NCBI GenBank assembly: GCA_040772665.1
Contig: JAXGXT010000002.1
Coordinates: 1-64,000 of the forward strand
Reading direction: 5' to 3'
DNA: 64,000 bases
Source: JAXGXT01 sp040772665
Lineage (GTDB): Bacteria > Bacillota > Clostridia > Lachnospirales > Anaerotignaceae
Shown here in pieces: positions 34,714 to 43,515 of this stretch. The notes under the pieces are model-generated. The model was not told where the DNA came from, ran no database searches, and saw only the letters and a list, made by a program, of their open reading frames with translations. The position numbers were made by a program, and so were the translations under genes. Positions within the stretch are counted from its first letter, which is position 1. Each line of letters opens with the position of its first letter.

Positions 34714-34954
34714 AATACATGGTATCTGTGAGTAAGGTTTTAATGGTCTGGTTTTTATTTAAGAGGTTTAATTCCGAAAAATAGTTTTTTAGCAACATAA
34801 AACTTAATTTCTTTAGAAACTGCCTTTGACAAGAAATGATTTTAAGTTTTTGGAAAACATAGTCGGCAGATAAAAACCGGCCTAACTTAAAAACTTTAAC
34901 TCATATATGGATATAAGGACTTATTTTTTAAACTATTAAGGAGGAAAAAGGCAA

Positions 34955-35458
34955 ATGGATTACCGTAAAAATCTATACCCTGGTATTGTTTTATCAATCT
35001 TTTCAATAGTATACATAGCTTTATCGGGTCAAATTCAAATTTTTACAGGAAGCGGAGCAACACCCTTAGATGCAAGATTTATACCAAGAATGTGGGGTTC
35101 AGTTCTTCTTCTTCTTAGCTTAATTCTTGTTTTTAGAGGGATGAAGCAAAAAATTGAAGCAAAGTCAGCAGGCATTGATGTTAAAGGCGGCTTGTCACTG
35201 ATGGAAAGAGTTATGGAAGGCAGAGAGGTTATTTTATCTTTCGTAGCTTTGGGTATTTATGTAGTGATAATGAAAAATGTCGGATTTTTAATTTCCACAA
35301 CTGCTTATATTTATTTTGCAACTCTTATACTTACACCAAAATCAAAAAGAAATTATATTTTACCGCTCATTGTTGCAATAGCTTTTGCGGCAGGCATAGA
35401 TTTTATCTTTGTAAGGTTCTTAAGTGTATTGCTCCCTATGGGAATTTTAGGATTTTAA
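34955..35458 (+). CDS. tctB: Tripartite tricarboxylate transporter, small membrane subunit TctB
   Basis: The 167-residue protein has four predicted membrane helices, as expected for TctB, which partners TctA in sodium-driven uptake of carboxylates delivered by the periplasmic-type binding protein TctC. The first helix is GIVLSIFSIVYIALSG and the middle has RMWGSVLLLLSLILVFRG. It begins behind AAGGAGGAAAAAGG and precedes tctA by 19 bases. The gene order here is B-A-C, whereas C-B-A is the usual order in proteobacteria. Confidence 0.9.
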   Translation: MDYRKNLYPGIVLSIFSIVYIALSGQIQIFTGSGATPLDARFIPRMWGSVLLLLSLILVFRGMKQKIEAKSAGIDVKGGLSLMERVMEGREVILSFVALGIYVVIMKNVGFLISTTAYIYFATLILTPKSKRNYILPLIVAIAFAAGIDFIFVRFLSVLLPMGILGF

Positions 35459-35477
35459 TTTAAGGAGGACGGACTAA

Positions 35478-36977
35478 ATGGATCAAATGATTATAGATGG
35501 ATTTTTAAACGTTTTCACCGACCCCCTTGTAATTGCTTTTGTGGCAATAGGTGTAATCGTTGGAATTATTTTCGGCTCGATTCCCGGGCTTACAGCAACA
35601 ATGGCAGTTGTTATGTTTTTGCCTGTTACTTATGCAATGACACCAACACAGGGAATTTCAATGCTTGTTGCATTATACATAGGTGGTATTTCAGGAGGTC
35701 TTATTTCGGCAATTTTGCTTAGCATGCCGGGAACGCCTTCTTCTGTCGCCACTTGTTTTGACGGCGTCCCCCTTGCAGAAAAGGGTGAGGCTCCAAAGGC
35801 TTTGGGCGTTGGCGTTGTTTTCTCATTTCTTGGAACAATTATTGGTATTGTGCTTTTGATTGTTGTTTCACCTATGCTTGCGTCAATTGCAATTAAGTTT
35901 GGGCCTTTTGAATATTGCGCACTTGCGATTTTCTCATTATCTCTTGTTATTGCCCTTACAGGCAAAGACTTGGTTAAAGGACTTATTGGTGCAGTTCTTG
36001 GAACAATTTTAGCAACAGTCGGCCTTTCACCAATTGATTCAAAGGCAAGGTTTACATTCGGCAACATAAACCTTACAGGAGGATTTAAACTTCTTGTTGT
36101 TCTTATTGGTCTTTTTGCCATTACTGAAGTTGTGAAGTTTGCTGCAGATGTAAGAAAAGAGGAAGACTACACACTTAGAGGCGACGTTAAAATGAAGGGT
36201 GTTGGCTTTACAATGCCTGAATTTGTAAGCCAGATTGGAAATTTGATTCGCTCTGCTCTTATAGGTGTTGGAATTGGTATTCTTCCGGGCATCGGCGGCG
36301 GTGTTTCATGTATGGTTGCGTACACTGTTGCAAAAAATACATCAAAATATCCTGAAAAGTTCGGGACAGGTATTATTGACGGTGTTGTTGCATCAGAATC
36401 GTCAAACAATGCTTGCATCGGCGGTGCCATGATACCTCTTCTTGCTTTGGGCATTCCCGGAGATGCTGTTACAGCCATGCTTCTCGGCGGTCTTATGGTG
36501 CATAATGTTTCTCCTGGGCCACTTATTTTCCAAAAAAGCGGCGCTGTTGTTTACGGAATTTTCTTTGCAATGATTCTTGCTTCTATTATGATGCTTATAT
36601 TCATGCTTATAGGTATGAAAGGCTTTATAAAGGTGCTTAATGTGCCAAAGAACTATCTTCTTCCTATAATCGTTGTTCTTTGCTGCGTAGGTGCAATCGG
36701 CGACAGCAACCGTGCTTTTGACGTTTTGGGAGTTTTTGCTTTCGGTCTTATGGGCTATCTTCTTATTAAAGCTCAAATACCGTCTGCACCGCTGATACTG
36801 GGCTTTATTTTAGGGCCTATGTTTGAATCTAACGTAAGGAAGGTTTCACAGCTTATTTCTTCAGACTCGCCGTTTTCACATCCTATTTTCTTAGCTTTTA
36901 TTGTGCTTACGGTTTTGGTTGTGTTCTGGTCACTTAAGAATATAAAGAAAGAATCTATGCTTATTGAAGAAGAGTAA
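35478..36977 (+). CDS. tctA: Tripartite tricarboxylate transporter, large permease TctA
   Basis: The 499 residues form about 11-12 membrane segments. The two conserved family motifs are present: GSIPGLTATMAVVMFLP near residue 36, and a second related half at GILPGIGGGVSCMVAYTVAK with ESSNNACIGGAMIPLLALGIPG. TctA is the translocation channel of the sodium-coupled carboxylate uptake system. It begins after AAGGAGGACGG and ends 64 bases before tctC. It is part of the sigma-54-associated catabolic block. Confidence 0.95.
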   Translation: MDQMIIDGFLNVFTDPLVIAFVAIGVIVGIIFGSIPGLTATMAVVMFLPVTYAMTPTQGISMLVALYIGGISGGLISAILLSMPGTPSSVATCFDGVPLAEKGEAPKALGVGVVFSFLGTIIGIVLLIVVSPMLASIAIKFGPFEYCALAIFSLSLVIALTGKDLVKGLIGAVLGTILATVGLSPIDSKARFTFGNINLTGGFKLLVVLIGLFAITEVVKFAADVRKEEDYTLRGDVKMKGVGFTMPEFVSQIGNLIRSALIGVGIGILPGIGGGVSCMVAYTVAKNTSKYPEKFGTGIIDGVVASESSNNACIGGAMIPLLALGIPGDAVTAMLLGGLMVHNVSPGPLIFQKSGAVVYGIFFAMILASIMMLIFMLIGMKGFIKVLNVPKNYLLPIIVVLCCVGAIGDSNRAFDVLGVFAFGLMGYLLIKAQIPSAPLILGFILGPMFESNVRKVSQLISSDSPFSHPIFLAFIVLTVLVVFWSLKNIKKESMLIEEE

Positions 36978-37040
36978 TAGAGGGCCTGCATAATGGTCTT
37001 TTATATAAAAAATGAAATTTAAAAAGAGAGGGAGATTAGA

Positions 37041-38084
37041 ATGAAAAAGTTAGTAACAATGGCAGTTGCAGGTTTTATGGCTGTTGCTATGTTTGCAGGA
37101 TGTGCACAAAAAGCAGCTCCTCAGCCACAGACACCGCAAGGAGAAACACAAGAAGGAACACAAGAAGGAACACAAGAAGGAACACAAGGAGAGCTTGATT
37201 GGCCTAAAAAGACAATTACTTTTGCTGTTACTCACGGTGCAGGCGGCGATACAGACTATATGGCAAGACTTTTGGCAAGAAAGCTTGAGGCAAAGTTTGG
37301 TGTGTCAGTTGTTGCAAACAACGTAACAGGAAGTAACGGAGCTATTTGTATGACAGAATATAAAGACGGAGCAACAGACGGCTATACTTTTGTTCTTACA
37401 AACACAGCAGCTCTTATGGGTAACGAAGCAACAGGTCTTATGGATTTTGGCTATGAAGCATTTGAGCCGGTTGCTATTTATGGAAAACAGTCAGGTGAAA
37501 ACATTATTGTTCCTGCAGATGCACCATATAACACATTGGAAGAACTTATTGAAGCTTCAAAGGCAGAGCCAGGAAAAATTAAGTTTGGTATTTCAACAGG
37601 CGGCGGTGTTTACATTGCTTCTGTAATTCTTGAAAAGGCATCAGGAACACAGTTTAACGTAATTGACGCAGGTGATGCTGCAGAGCGTTTAACATCACTT
37701 CTTGGAAAACACGTTGACGTAACAATTGCACCTTATTCATCAGCTAAAGAATATATTGAAAACGGAGATGTTAAATCTCTTTGCACACTTCTTGAAGAAA
37801 GCCCTGACCTTTTAAAGGAAATTCCTCCTGCAAAAGACACAGGTGCTCCTGAGCTTGTTCTTAACACTCTTTATGCTTGTCTTGCACCAAAGGGAACAGA
37901 CCCGGCTTTAGTTGAAGCTATGAATGCGGCAATTCTTGATATAGTTGAAAACGATGAAGAATTTAAACAAGAAGTTAACAACTTCTGCTTCCAGGAGCCA
38001 TATGCTCTTACAGTTGAAGGCACAATGTCAGAACTTGAAAAACAAAGAACTCTTTTCATGAGTTTTTCAGACTACCTTAAATAA
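37041..38084 (+). CDS. tctC: Tripartite tricarboxylate transporter binding lipoprotein TctC
   Basis: TctC-type (Bug family) proteins capture carboxylates outside the membrane. The signal peptide has a lipobox MFAGC with Cys at residue 21, so it is lipid-anchored. After a low-complexity linker comes the fold with KTITFAVTHGAGGDTDYMARLLARKL. The linker contains the repeat EGTQ encoded by three exact 12-base units (37152-37187). The ligand cannot be deduced, but related proteins bind citrate, glutamate, nicotinate and other small carboxylates. A terminator follows at 38212. Confidence 0.93.
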   Translation: MKKLVTMAVAGFMAVAMFAGCAQKAAPQPQTPQGETQEGTQEGTQEGTQGELDWPKKTITFAVTHGAGGDTDYMARLLARKLEAKFGVSVVANNVTGSNGAICMTEYKDGATDGYTFVLTNTAALMGNEATGLMDFGYEAFEPVAIYGKQSGENIIVPADAPYNTLEELIEASKAEPGKIKFGISTGGGVYIASVILEKASGTQFNVIDAGDAAERLTSLLGKHVDVTIAPYSSAKEYIENGDVKSLCTLLEESPDLLKEIPPAKDTGAPELVLNTLYACLAPKGTDPALVEAMNAAILDIVENDEEFKQEVNNFCFQEPYALTVEGTMSELEKQRTLFMSFSDYLK

Positions 38085-38211
38085 TTAAGAGTTTAAAAGG
38101 TTTTGACAAGGGCTTTTATGACTTTCATTTTGAAAAAATCATCTGCCCCTGCCTAAATGCTAAAATAACATTCGGCAATTGTGATTTAAATTAAGAAACA
38201 ATATTAAATTA

Positions 38212-38244
38212 TGCCGACAGGATTTTTCTTGTCGGCACTTTTTA
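38212..38244 (+). terminator. Intrinsic terminator after tctC
   Basis: TGCCGACAG pairs with TTGTCGGCA (one G-T pair) over an eight-base loop, then CTTTTT. Confidence 0.85.
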
Positions 38245-38311
38245 TACCCGTATTCATAAGGTTTAGAGGGCAAAGGTTTAATATGGTTACAAAAAAAGGA
38301 GATAATGAAAA

Positions 38312-39247
38312 TTGACAGTGTTTTTTGTTACAGTGCGGCAGGTTTTTATTATGTTCTCTATAATAGCAATAGGGTTTATTTCCGCAAAGCGAAAGAAACT
38401 TGACGAGTCCTCAATAGGTGTTCTTACATATGTATATTCGGGAATAATGCTTCCCTGCTCAATTTTTAAGGCAATGCAGTTTGAAATGTCGATAAGCGTT
38501 CTTAAAGAATGTGCAAGCTTGATCTTAATTTCTTTTATTGTAATATTCTTTAATTTTTTGTTAAGCTATGTTTTCAACAAAATTACAAACCAGCCTCAGC
38601 TGGATAAAAATTTATATAAATATTGCATATTGTTTTCCAACTTCGGAATGATGGGCATTCCCATAATTGAGGGGGTTTTTGGAAGCAAAGGTTTGTTTTA
38701 TATGTCGGTGTTTATACTTTTTATAAGGCTTATGACAAATTCCTACGGATTTTTACTTTTGCAAAAAGATACACCATACAGCTCAAAATTCAGCATTGGC
38801 ATGTTTAAAAATCAATTGATTATGGCAATGGCAATAGGGGTTTTTGTCAGCCTTTCAGGCATAAAGGTTCCTTTGGCAATACAAAGCCTTGTTGACACTC
38901 TTGCAAGAGCAAACACTTCAATAGGTATGATAATTGTGGGAGTAACATTATCTGCTTATCCTTTAAAGCTTATGTTTGAAAATAAACTGGCATGGATTAT
39001 AGCCGCATTAAGACTTGGTGTTATACCGGTTTTTACTTTAATTATATTTAAAATGTTTAATATGCAGCTTGAACTTGCTCAAATAGCAGTTGTTACATTA
39101 GGACTTCCCTGTCCTGCCTTTGCATCAATATTAACAAAAAAATACGGAGGGAATTTCATAAGAGGTTCTCAAATTGTTTTGATTTCCACTTTAATGTCTG
39201 CCATAACAATTCCAAGCCTTGTTTGGCTTTGCAATTATGTGTATTAG
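38312..39247 (+). CDS. AEC-family permease (auxin efflux carrier type)
   Basis: The 311-residue protein has about ten hydrophobic segments and AEC-type features: a first half with FISAKRKKLDESSIGVLTYV and FSNFGMMGIPIIEGVFG, and a second half with PLAIQSLVDTLARANTSIG and LGLPCPAFASILTKKYG. Bacterial members carry dicarboxylates such as malonate or malate and are often near decarboxylases or hydroxyacid enzymes. The start is TTG 38312 with AAAAAGGAG ten bases upstream; no ATG fits as well. It is probably part of the block's carboxylate import or export. Confidence 0.88.
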   Translation: MTVFFVTVRQVFIMFSIIAIGFISAKRKKLDESSIGVLTYVYSGIMLPCSIFKAMQFEMSISVLKECASLILISFIVIFFNFLLSYVFNKITNQPQLDKNLYKYCILFSNFGMMGIPIIEGVFGSKGLFYMSVFILFIRLMTNSYGFLLLQKDTPYSSKFSIGMFKNQLIMAMAIGVFVSLSGIKVPLAIQSLVDTLARANTSIGMIIVGVTLSAYPLKLMFENKLAWIIAALRLGVIPVFTLIIFKMFNMQLELAQIAVVTLGLPCPAFASILTKKYGGNFIRGSQIVLISTLMSAITIPSLVWLCNYVY

Positions 39248-39454
39248 ATGTTTTAAAGTTTTTGCGACTTGCAACAGCCGCAAGAGGTATATTGCAACAT
39301 AGATGGGTTTAAATAGATATAAAGAAGAAGCCGATTAAAAAGGTTTTAAAAAATATAGACAAGTTACAATATAAAGGGTTTAAAAGGTGTATTTTTTCTC
39401 TTTTCTTTGTGAGAAAGCAACAAAAATAACATTAAATAATACAATTGAACGTTT

Positions 39455-39470
39455 TGGCATAGTATTTGCT
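39455..39470 (+). promoter_or_regulatory. Second sigma-54 promoter, ahead of the alcohol dehydrogenase
   Basis: TTGGCATAGTATTTGCT has GG at 39456-39457 and GC at 39468-39469 with exactly ten bases between, close to the sequence at 33627. It lies about 55 bases before the start codon at 39526. Confidence 0.8.
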
Positions 39471-39525
39471 TAATATATTGGTAAAAGAAAGAAAAGAAAT
39501 TAATTAATTATATGGGGTGAGATAA

Positions 39526-40677
39526 ATGTCATATCAGATAAAAATTCCTTCATGTGTTTATGGAGGCGAGGGCAGCATTTCTAATATAAAAGATGTTGTT
39601 GCAAAAGAAGATGCAAAAAAAGTTATTGTTTTTACTGACAAAGGTGTAAGAAGCACAGGACTTGTAGACATTGTTCTTAAAGAGCTTGACGAAAGCAGTG
39701 TGGAATATGAGGTTTTTGATAACCTTACTCCTGAACCAAGCTATGAAGATATTGACAGAGTTATAAAAGAAGTTGAAAACGCACAAGGCGACCTTATTGT
39801 TGCTGTAGGCGGCGGCAGTGTTATGGATGCGGCAAAGCTTTGCGCAGTTCTTAAAGGAATGGATTATACAATAAAAGACCTTTTAAACGACCCGTCACTT
39901 GCAAAAAAAGGTGTTAAAACAATTATGATACCAACAACCTGCGGAACAGGCAGTGAGGCAACTTGCAACGCAATTGTTGCAATTCCTGAAGAAAACACAA
40001 AAAAGGGTATTGTAAGTGATAACATGATACCTGATTATGTTATTCTTGATTCAAAAATGATTGCGAAGCTTCCAAAGTCAATTATTGCGGCAACAGGAGT
40101 TGATGCTCTTGCCCATGTTGTAGAGTGCTTTACATCAAAAAAGGCAACACCTTTTAGTGATACATACGCTCTTGCAGGTGCAAAGCTTATTTTCAGAAAT
40201 ATTAAAAAAGCATATAACAATGCAGACGACACAGAAGCTAAATCGGCAATGCTTCTTGGTGCATTCTACGGCGGTGTTGCCATAACAGGCAGCGGAACAA
40301 CAGCTGTTCATGCCCTTGCTTATCCTCTTGGAGGAAAGTATCATATTGCCCACGGAGTTTCAAATGCAATTTTACTTGCTCATGTTATGGAGTTTAACAT
40401 GGATGTGTGTTCAGACAGACTTGCACAGCTTTGCGACATGGTTTATCCTGAAATTTCTTCAAAAACAACTGAAGAAAAGGCAAAATATATTGTTGATGCA
40501 ATTAAAGATATTGTTAAAGAAACAGGCATCCCCACAAGCCTTAAGGAATTTGGTGTTCCGGCTGAAGATTTAGAGGTGCTTGTTGAAAGCGGAAGCCAGC
40601 AGACAAGGCTTCTTGTTAACAACATGAAAGAATTAAGCATTGACGATATAAGAAATCTTTATAAAAAAATTATGTAA
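39526..40677 (+). CDS. Iron-containing alcohol dehydrogenase
   Basis: This family III dehydrogenase oxidises an alcohol or reduces an aldehyde or oxo-acid with NAD(P). The nucleotide motif is VAVGGGSVMDAAKL (near residue 92), and TTCGTGSEAT follows. Metal ligands are plausible at DALAHVVECFTS, AVHALAYPLGG and IAHGVSNAILLAHVM. The 383 residues are typical. The start follows ATATGGGGTGAG. A sigma-54 promoter precedes it and a DapA-family gene follows after 28 bases, so the two probably handle successive steps on an aldehyde or semialdehyde intermediate. Confidence 0.94.
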   Translation: MSYQIKIPSCVYGGEGSISNIKDVVAKEDAKKVIVFTDKGVRSTGLVDIVLKELDESSVEYEVFDNLTPEPSYEDIDRVIKEVENAQGDLIVAVGGGSVMDAAKLCAVLKGMDYTIKDLLNDPSLAKKGVKTIMIPTTCGTGSEATCNAIVAIPEENTKKGIVSDNMIPDYVILDSKMIAKLPKSIIAATGVDALAHVVECFTSKKATPFSDTYALAGAKLIFRNIKKAYNNADDTEAKSAMLLGAFYGGVAITGSGTTAVHALAYPLGGKYHIAHGVSNAILLAHVMEFNMDVCSDRLAQLCDMVYPEISSKTTEEKAKYIVDAIKDIVKETGIPTSLKEFGVPAEDLEVLVESGSQQTRLLVNNMKELSIDDIRNLYKKIM

Positions 40678-40705
40678 ATATAAATATAAAAAGGGGTAGA
40701 TTTAA

Positions 40706-41599
40706 GTGGAAATTAAAGGTATTATTGCGGCTATGGCAACACCTATGTTTGAAGACGGCACAATTAACGAAAAAGAACTTAGAAACCAAGTAAACAGACA
40801 CATTGCGGCAGGTGCAGACGGCATATTTACACTTGGAACAAACGGCGAATTTTACATTATGTCAACAGAAGAAAAGAAAAGAGTAATGCAGATTGTAACA
40901 GAAGAGGCAAACAAAAGAATTTCTATTTATGCAGGCACAGGATGTGTTGGAACAGCTGACACAATCGAGCTTTCACAGGCTGCACAGGAAATCGGTGTTG
41001 ACGCACTTTCTCTTGTAACGCCTTATTTTGCGGCTCTTAACCAAAATGAACTTTATGAGCATTTTTCATCTGTTGCTAAATCTGTGGATATTCCCATAGT
41101 GCTTTATAACATTCCTGCAAGAGCAGGTGTAAGCATAGACCATACAACAGTTGCAAAACTTGCAAACAACTGTGCAAACATTAAAGGTGTTAAAGATTCA
41201 AGCGGAAACTTTGACAACATTTTAAGATACATTGAATCCACAGACAGAGAAAGTTTTTCAGTTCTTTCAGGAAATGACTCTCTTATTCTTTGGACACTTC
41301 TTGCAGGCGGAAAAGGCGGAATTACAGCAGTTGCAAACGTGTTGCCTGAAATTATGGTAAGCATTTATCAAAACTATTTAAAAGGTGATATTGAAGCTGC
41401 AAGAGCTGCTCAAGACTCTATCAGACCAATAAGAGATTGCTTTAAATATGGCAATCCAAACTCTATTATTAAAGCTGCCGCAAACATTATCGGCCAGCCT
41501 GTAGGCCCATGCCGTAAACCTTTTGGTTTGCTTTCTGACGATGCAATAAAGGGAATTACAGAAACAATTGACAAACACTATCCACAATATAAAAGATAA
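40706..41599 (+). CDS. DapA-family (dihydrodipicolinate synthase/aldolase) protein, first copy
   Basis: Class I aldolase/lyases of this family form a Schiff base with a 2-oxoacid. The motifs are GTNGEFYIMSTEEKKRV (normally GTTGE), LYNIPARAGVSI with the catalytic Tyr, and IKGVKDSSGN with the Schiff-base Lys at about residue 163. Substrates in the family include DHDPS, 2-keto-3-deoxygluconate, N-acetylneuraminate and 4-hydroxy-2-oxoglutarate. The Asn in place of the second Thr and the catabolic context argue against lysine synthesis. It starts at GTG 40706 after AAGGGGTAGA. A terminator follows. Confidence 0.9.
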   Translation: MEIKGIIAAMATPMFEDGTINEKELRNQVNRHIAAGADGIFTLGTNGEFYIMSTEEKKRVMQIVTEEANKRISIYAGTGCVGTADTIELSQAAQEIGVDALSLVTPYFAALNQNELYEHFSSVAKSVDIPIVLYNIPARAGVSIDHTTVAKLANNCANIKGVKDSSGNFDNILRYIESTDRESFSVLSGNDSLILWTLLAGGKGGITAVANVLPEIMVSIYQNYLKGDIEAARAAQDSIRPIRDCFKYGNPNSIIKAAANIIGQPVGPCRKPFGLLSDDAIKGITETIDKHYPQYKR

Positions 41600-41670
41600 T
41601 TGAAACTTTTGTCTTCAAAGCAAATTATCCTCCTAATCGGCTTTTGGCCGAGATATTTTGTTTTGTTTAT

Positions 41671-41701
41671 GCCGTAGGTGCTTAATCTACGGCTATTTTT
41701 A
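41671..41701 (+). terminator. Intrinsic terminator after the first dapA-like gene
   Basis: GCCGTAG and CTACGGC pair across a nine-base loop, followed by TATTTTT. A smaller hairpin, TCGGCTTTTGGCCGA, lies at 41637-41651. Confidence 0.75.
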
Positions 41702-41733
41702 AAATTACGATTAATTATAAGGGGGCAAAACTT

Positions 41734-42120
41734 ATGAAACTTGTATCAAGGGATAGCATAGAGAAAAACTATCTTGAGGGAAGAATTATACAAAGTGCTG
41801 TTGGCAAAAATGCCGCTGTGGAAAGCAAAAAAATGACTGTAAGCTTTGCGCATTATTCGGCTCAAAGCGGCCCAATGGAGCCTCATAACCATGCGGAAGA
41901 AACGGTTGTTGTTTTGGCTGGGGAAAAGTGTTTTGTTAGATTCGGCGGCTCTCCTGACAATCTTGAAAACAAGCTTTGGCTTAAGACGGGGGATGTTATG
42001 CATTTTCCAGAGCTGGAATGGCATGTTTTTGAATATGAAGAAGGCGGATATTTAGATGCGCTTTGCATCTACGGGCAAGTAAACAATATTCGTCCTGAGG
42101 AAATCGAAGAAAATAAATAA
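41734..42120 (+). CDS. Cupin-domain protein
   Basis: The 128-residue product is a single beta-barrel cupin. The first motif is EPHNHAEETVVVLAGEKCFVRFG and the second is GDVMHFPELEWHVFEYE, giving His, His, Glu and His as likely metal ligands. Small cupins act as isomerases, lyases, dioxygenases or sugar-binding proteins, so the activity is unknown. It stands 17 bases before the second dapA-like gene, with RBS AAGGGGG, and presumably shares its pathway. Confidence 0.85.
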   Translation: MKLVSRDSIEKNYLEGRIIQSAVGKNAAVESKKMTVSFAHYSAQSGPMEPHNHAEETVVVLAGEKCFVRFGGSPDNLENKLWLKTGDVMHFPELEWHVFEYEEGGYLDALCIYGQVNNIRPEEIEENK

Positions 42121-42137
42121 CATGGGAGGGGTTTATT

Positions 42138-43034
42138 ATGGAGAAGGAGATAGTGGGTGTTATTCCGCCTATCATTACACCCATAGACGAAAATGAAAAG
42201 GTTGATGAAAAGGCTTTAAGAAAGCTTGTCAGCCGCTGTATAGAAAGCGGCATACATGGTATTTTTGTATGCGGCTCAAACGGTGAGTGTCTTGCTTTAA
42301 CTCAAGAAGAGCGTGACAGAGCCATTAAAATAGCCATTGATGAAACGGCAGGAAGAGTGCCCTTAATGGCCGGGGTAATGGACAGCAGCACAAAGCGTGT
42401 AATAGAGAACATAAAGAGGTTTGAGGACATGGGCGGAACAACTGCTGTTGTTACCCCTGTGTTTTACGCAAGACATGCAACGCAAAACGAAACAGTTGAG
42501 CATTTTCGTGAAATTTCTAAAAACACTGAATCTAACATTATAATATATAATATACCTTCCTTTACAAGCCAGACACTAACAGCGGAAACCATATTTAAGC
42601 TTAGTGAAATTAGCAGGGTAATAGGCTATAAGGATACCTCCAACCAGCTCCCAGAATTCATTAAGTGTCTTAGGCATTTCAAGGGTACAGATTTTCTTTT
42701 GCACCAGGGTGCCACAAACCTTGCCATACCAAGCTTATTAATGGGCGCAGACGGATACATACCCTCACTGGCACCGCTTTTTCCTAAGCCTTATATAGAG
42801 TTGTATGAGGCAGGTAGGGCAGGAAACATTGAGGAGGCGATGAAGTGGGGGCAGATAGTTGACGAAACATGTAAAATCTATCCTATGGCAAGGAACCAAA
42901 CTTCATCAACCAAGTATGCCATGAGCTATCTTGGCTTTCTTGACAAGCGGGTTATAAGACCCACCGAGCCTATAACCACACAAGAGGAGCAGGCTATAAA
43001 CAAAAAGATAGAAGAGCTGAAAGAGTGGATTTAA
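42138..43034 (+). CDS. DapA-family aldolase/lyase, second copy
   Basis: It is clearly distinct from the copy at 40706. The motifs are CGSNGECLALTQEERDRA, IIIYNIPSFTSQTL with the catalytic Tyr, and RVIGYKDTSNQ with the Schiff-base Lys. The end has MKWGQIVDETCKIYPMARNQ. The GSNGE and QGA substrate region again differ from lysine-pathway DapA, so a 2-oxo sugar-acid or hydroxyglutarate-type aldolase is more likely. It follows the cupin gene by 17 bases with GGGAGGGG as ribosome site, and the dispersed repeat begins just after its stop. Confidence 0.9.
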   Translation: MEKEIVGVIPPIITPIDENEKVDEKALRKLVSRCIESGIHGIFVCGSNGECLALTQEERDRAIKIAIDETAGRVPLMAGVMDSSTKRVIENIKRFEDMGGTTAVVTPVFYARHATQNETVEHFREISKNTESNIIIYNIPSFTSQTLTAETIFKLSEISRVIGYKDTSNQLPEFIKCLRHFKGTDFLLHQGATNLAIPSLLMGADGYIPSLAPLFPKPYIELYEAGRAGNIEEAMKWGQIVDETCKIYPMARNQTSSTKYAMSYLGFLDKRVIRPTEPITTQEEQAINKKIEELKEWI

Positions 43035-43042
43035 AGATTAGA

Positions 43043-43500
43043 CCTAAACCCATCCGCTTTTTGAAAAAAGCGGAGCAAAAACCTTTATTAAAAACCGCAT
43101 AGATATGCGGTTTTTAGATGGGTCAAGTAGGAAGGTTGAAGATAAACGCCGCCGCTGGGCATCGGAAAGAAGTCCGACGGCAAAGCCGCTTTTTCGTAAG
43201 AAAAAGTGCTGAACGAAGTAGCGGTTTGCGAAGCAAATTCCTGACAGTGAAACCCTTGCGGGTGTTTGAGGGTAAAACCCTCAAGGTCTTTACTCTTAGG
43301 CCTTGCCTAAACCCATCCGCTTTTTGAAAAAAGCGGAGCAAAAACCTTTATTAAAAACCGCATATATATGCAGTTTTTAGATGGGTCAAGGGTGAAACCC
43401 TTGTGGGTGTTTGAGGGTAAAACCCTCAAGGTCTTAAATACTCTTAGGCCTTGCCCAAACCTATCCGCTTTTTAGATGGGCAAGGGTGAAATCATTATAA
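43043..43500. repeat. Dispersed intergenic repeat array, copy B
   Basis: A composite of modules. CCTAAACCCATCCGCTTTTT...GGGTCAAG occurs twice (43043-43126 and 43306-43390), each with an AAAACCGCAT hairpin. The long palindrome-rich module (43120-43257) matches 16817-16952. GGGTGTTTGAGGGTAAAACC and CTCAAGGTCTT occur twice (near 43260-43290 and 43405-43434). The first hairpin may terminate the dapA-like transcript. No gene is present, though a frame on each strand runs through by chance. Confidence 0.85.
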
Positions 43501-43515
43501 GGTATTCAACTTCTT

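Noticed and set aside
34714..34954. Third sigma-54 promoter ahead of tctB
   Set aside because: The GG at about 34861 is followed after ten bases by CG, not GC, so spacing is off; the tct genes are more likely read from upstream.
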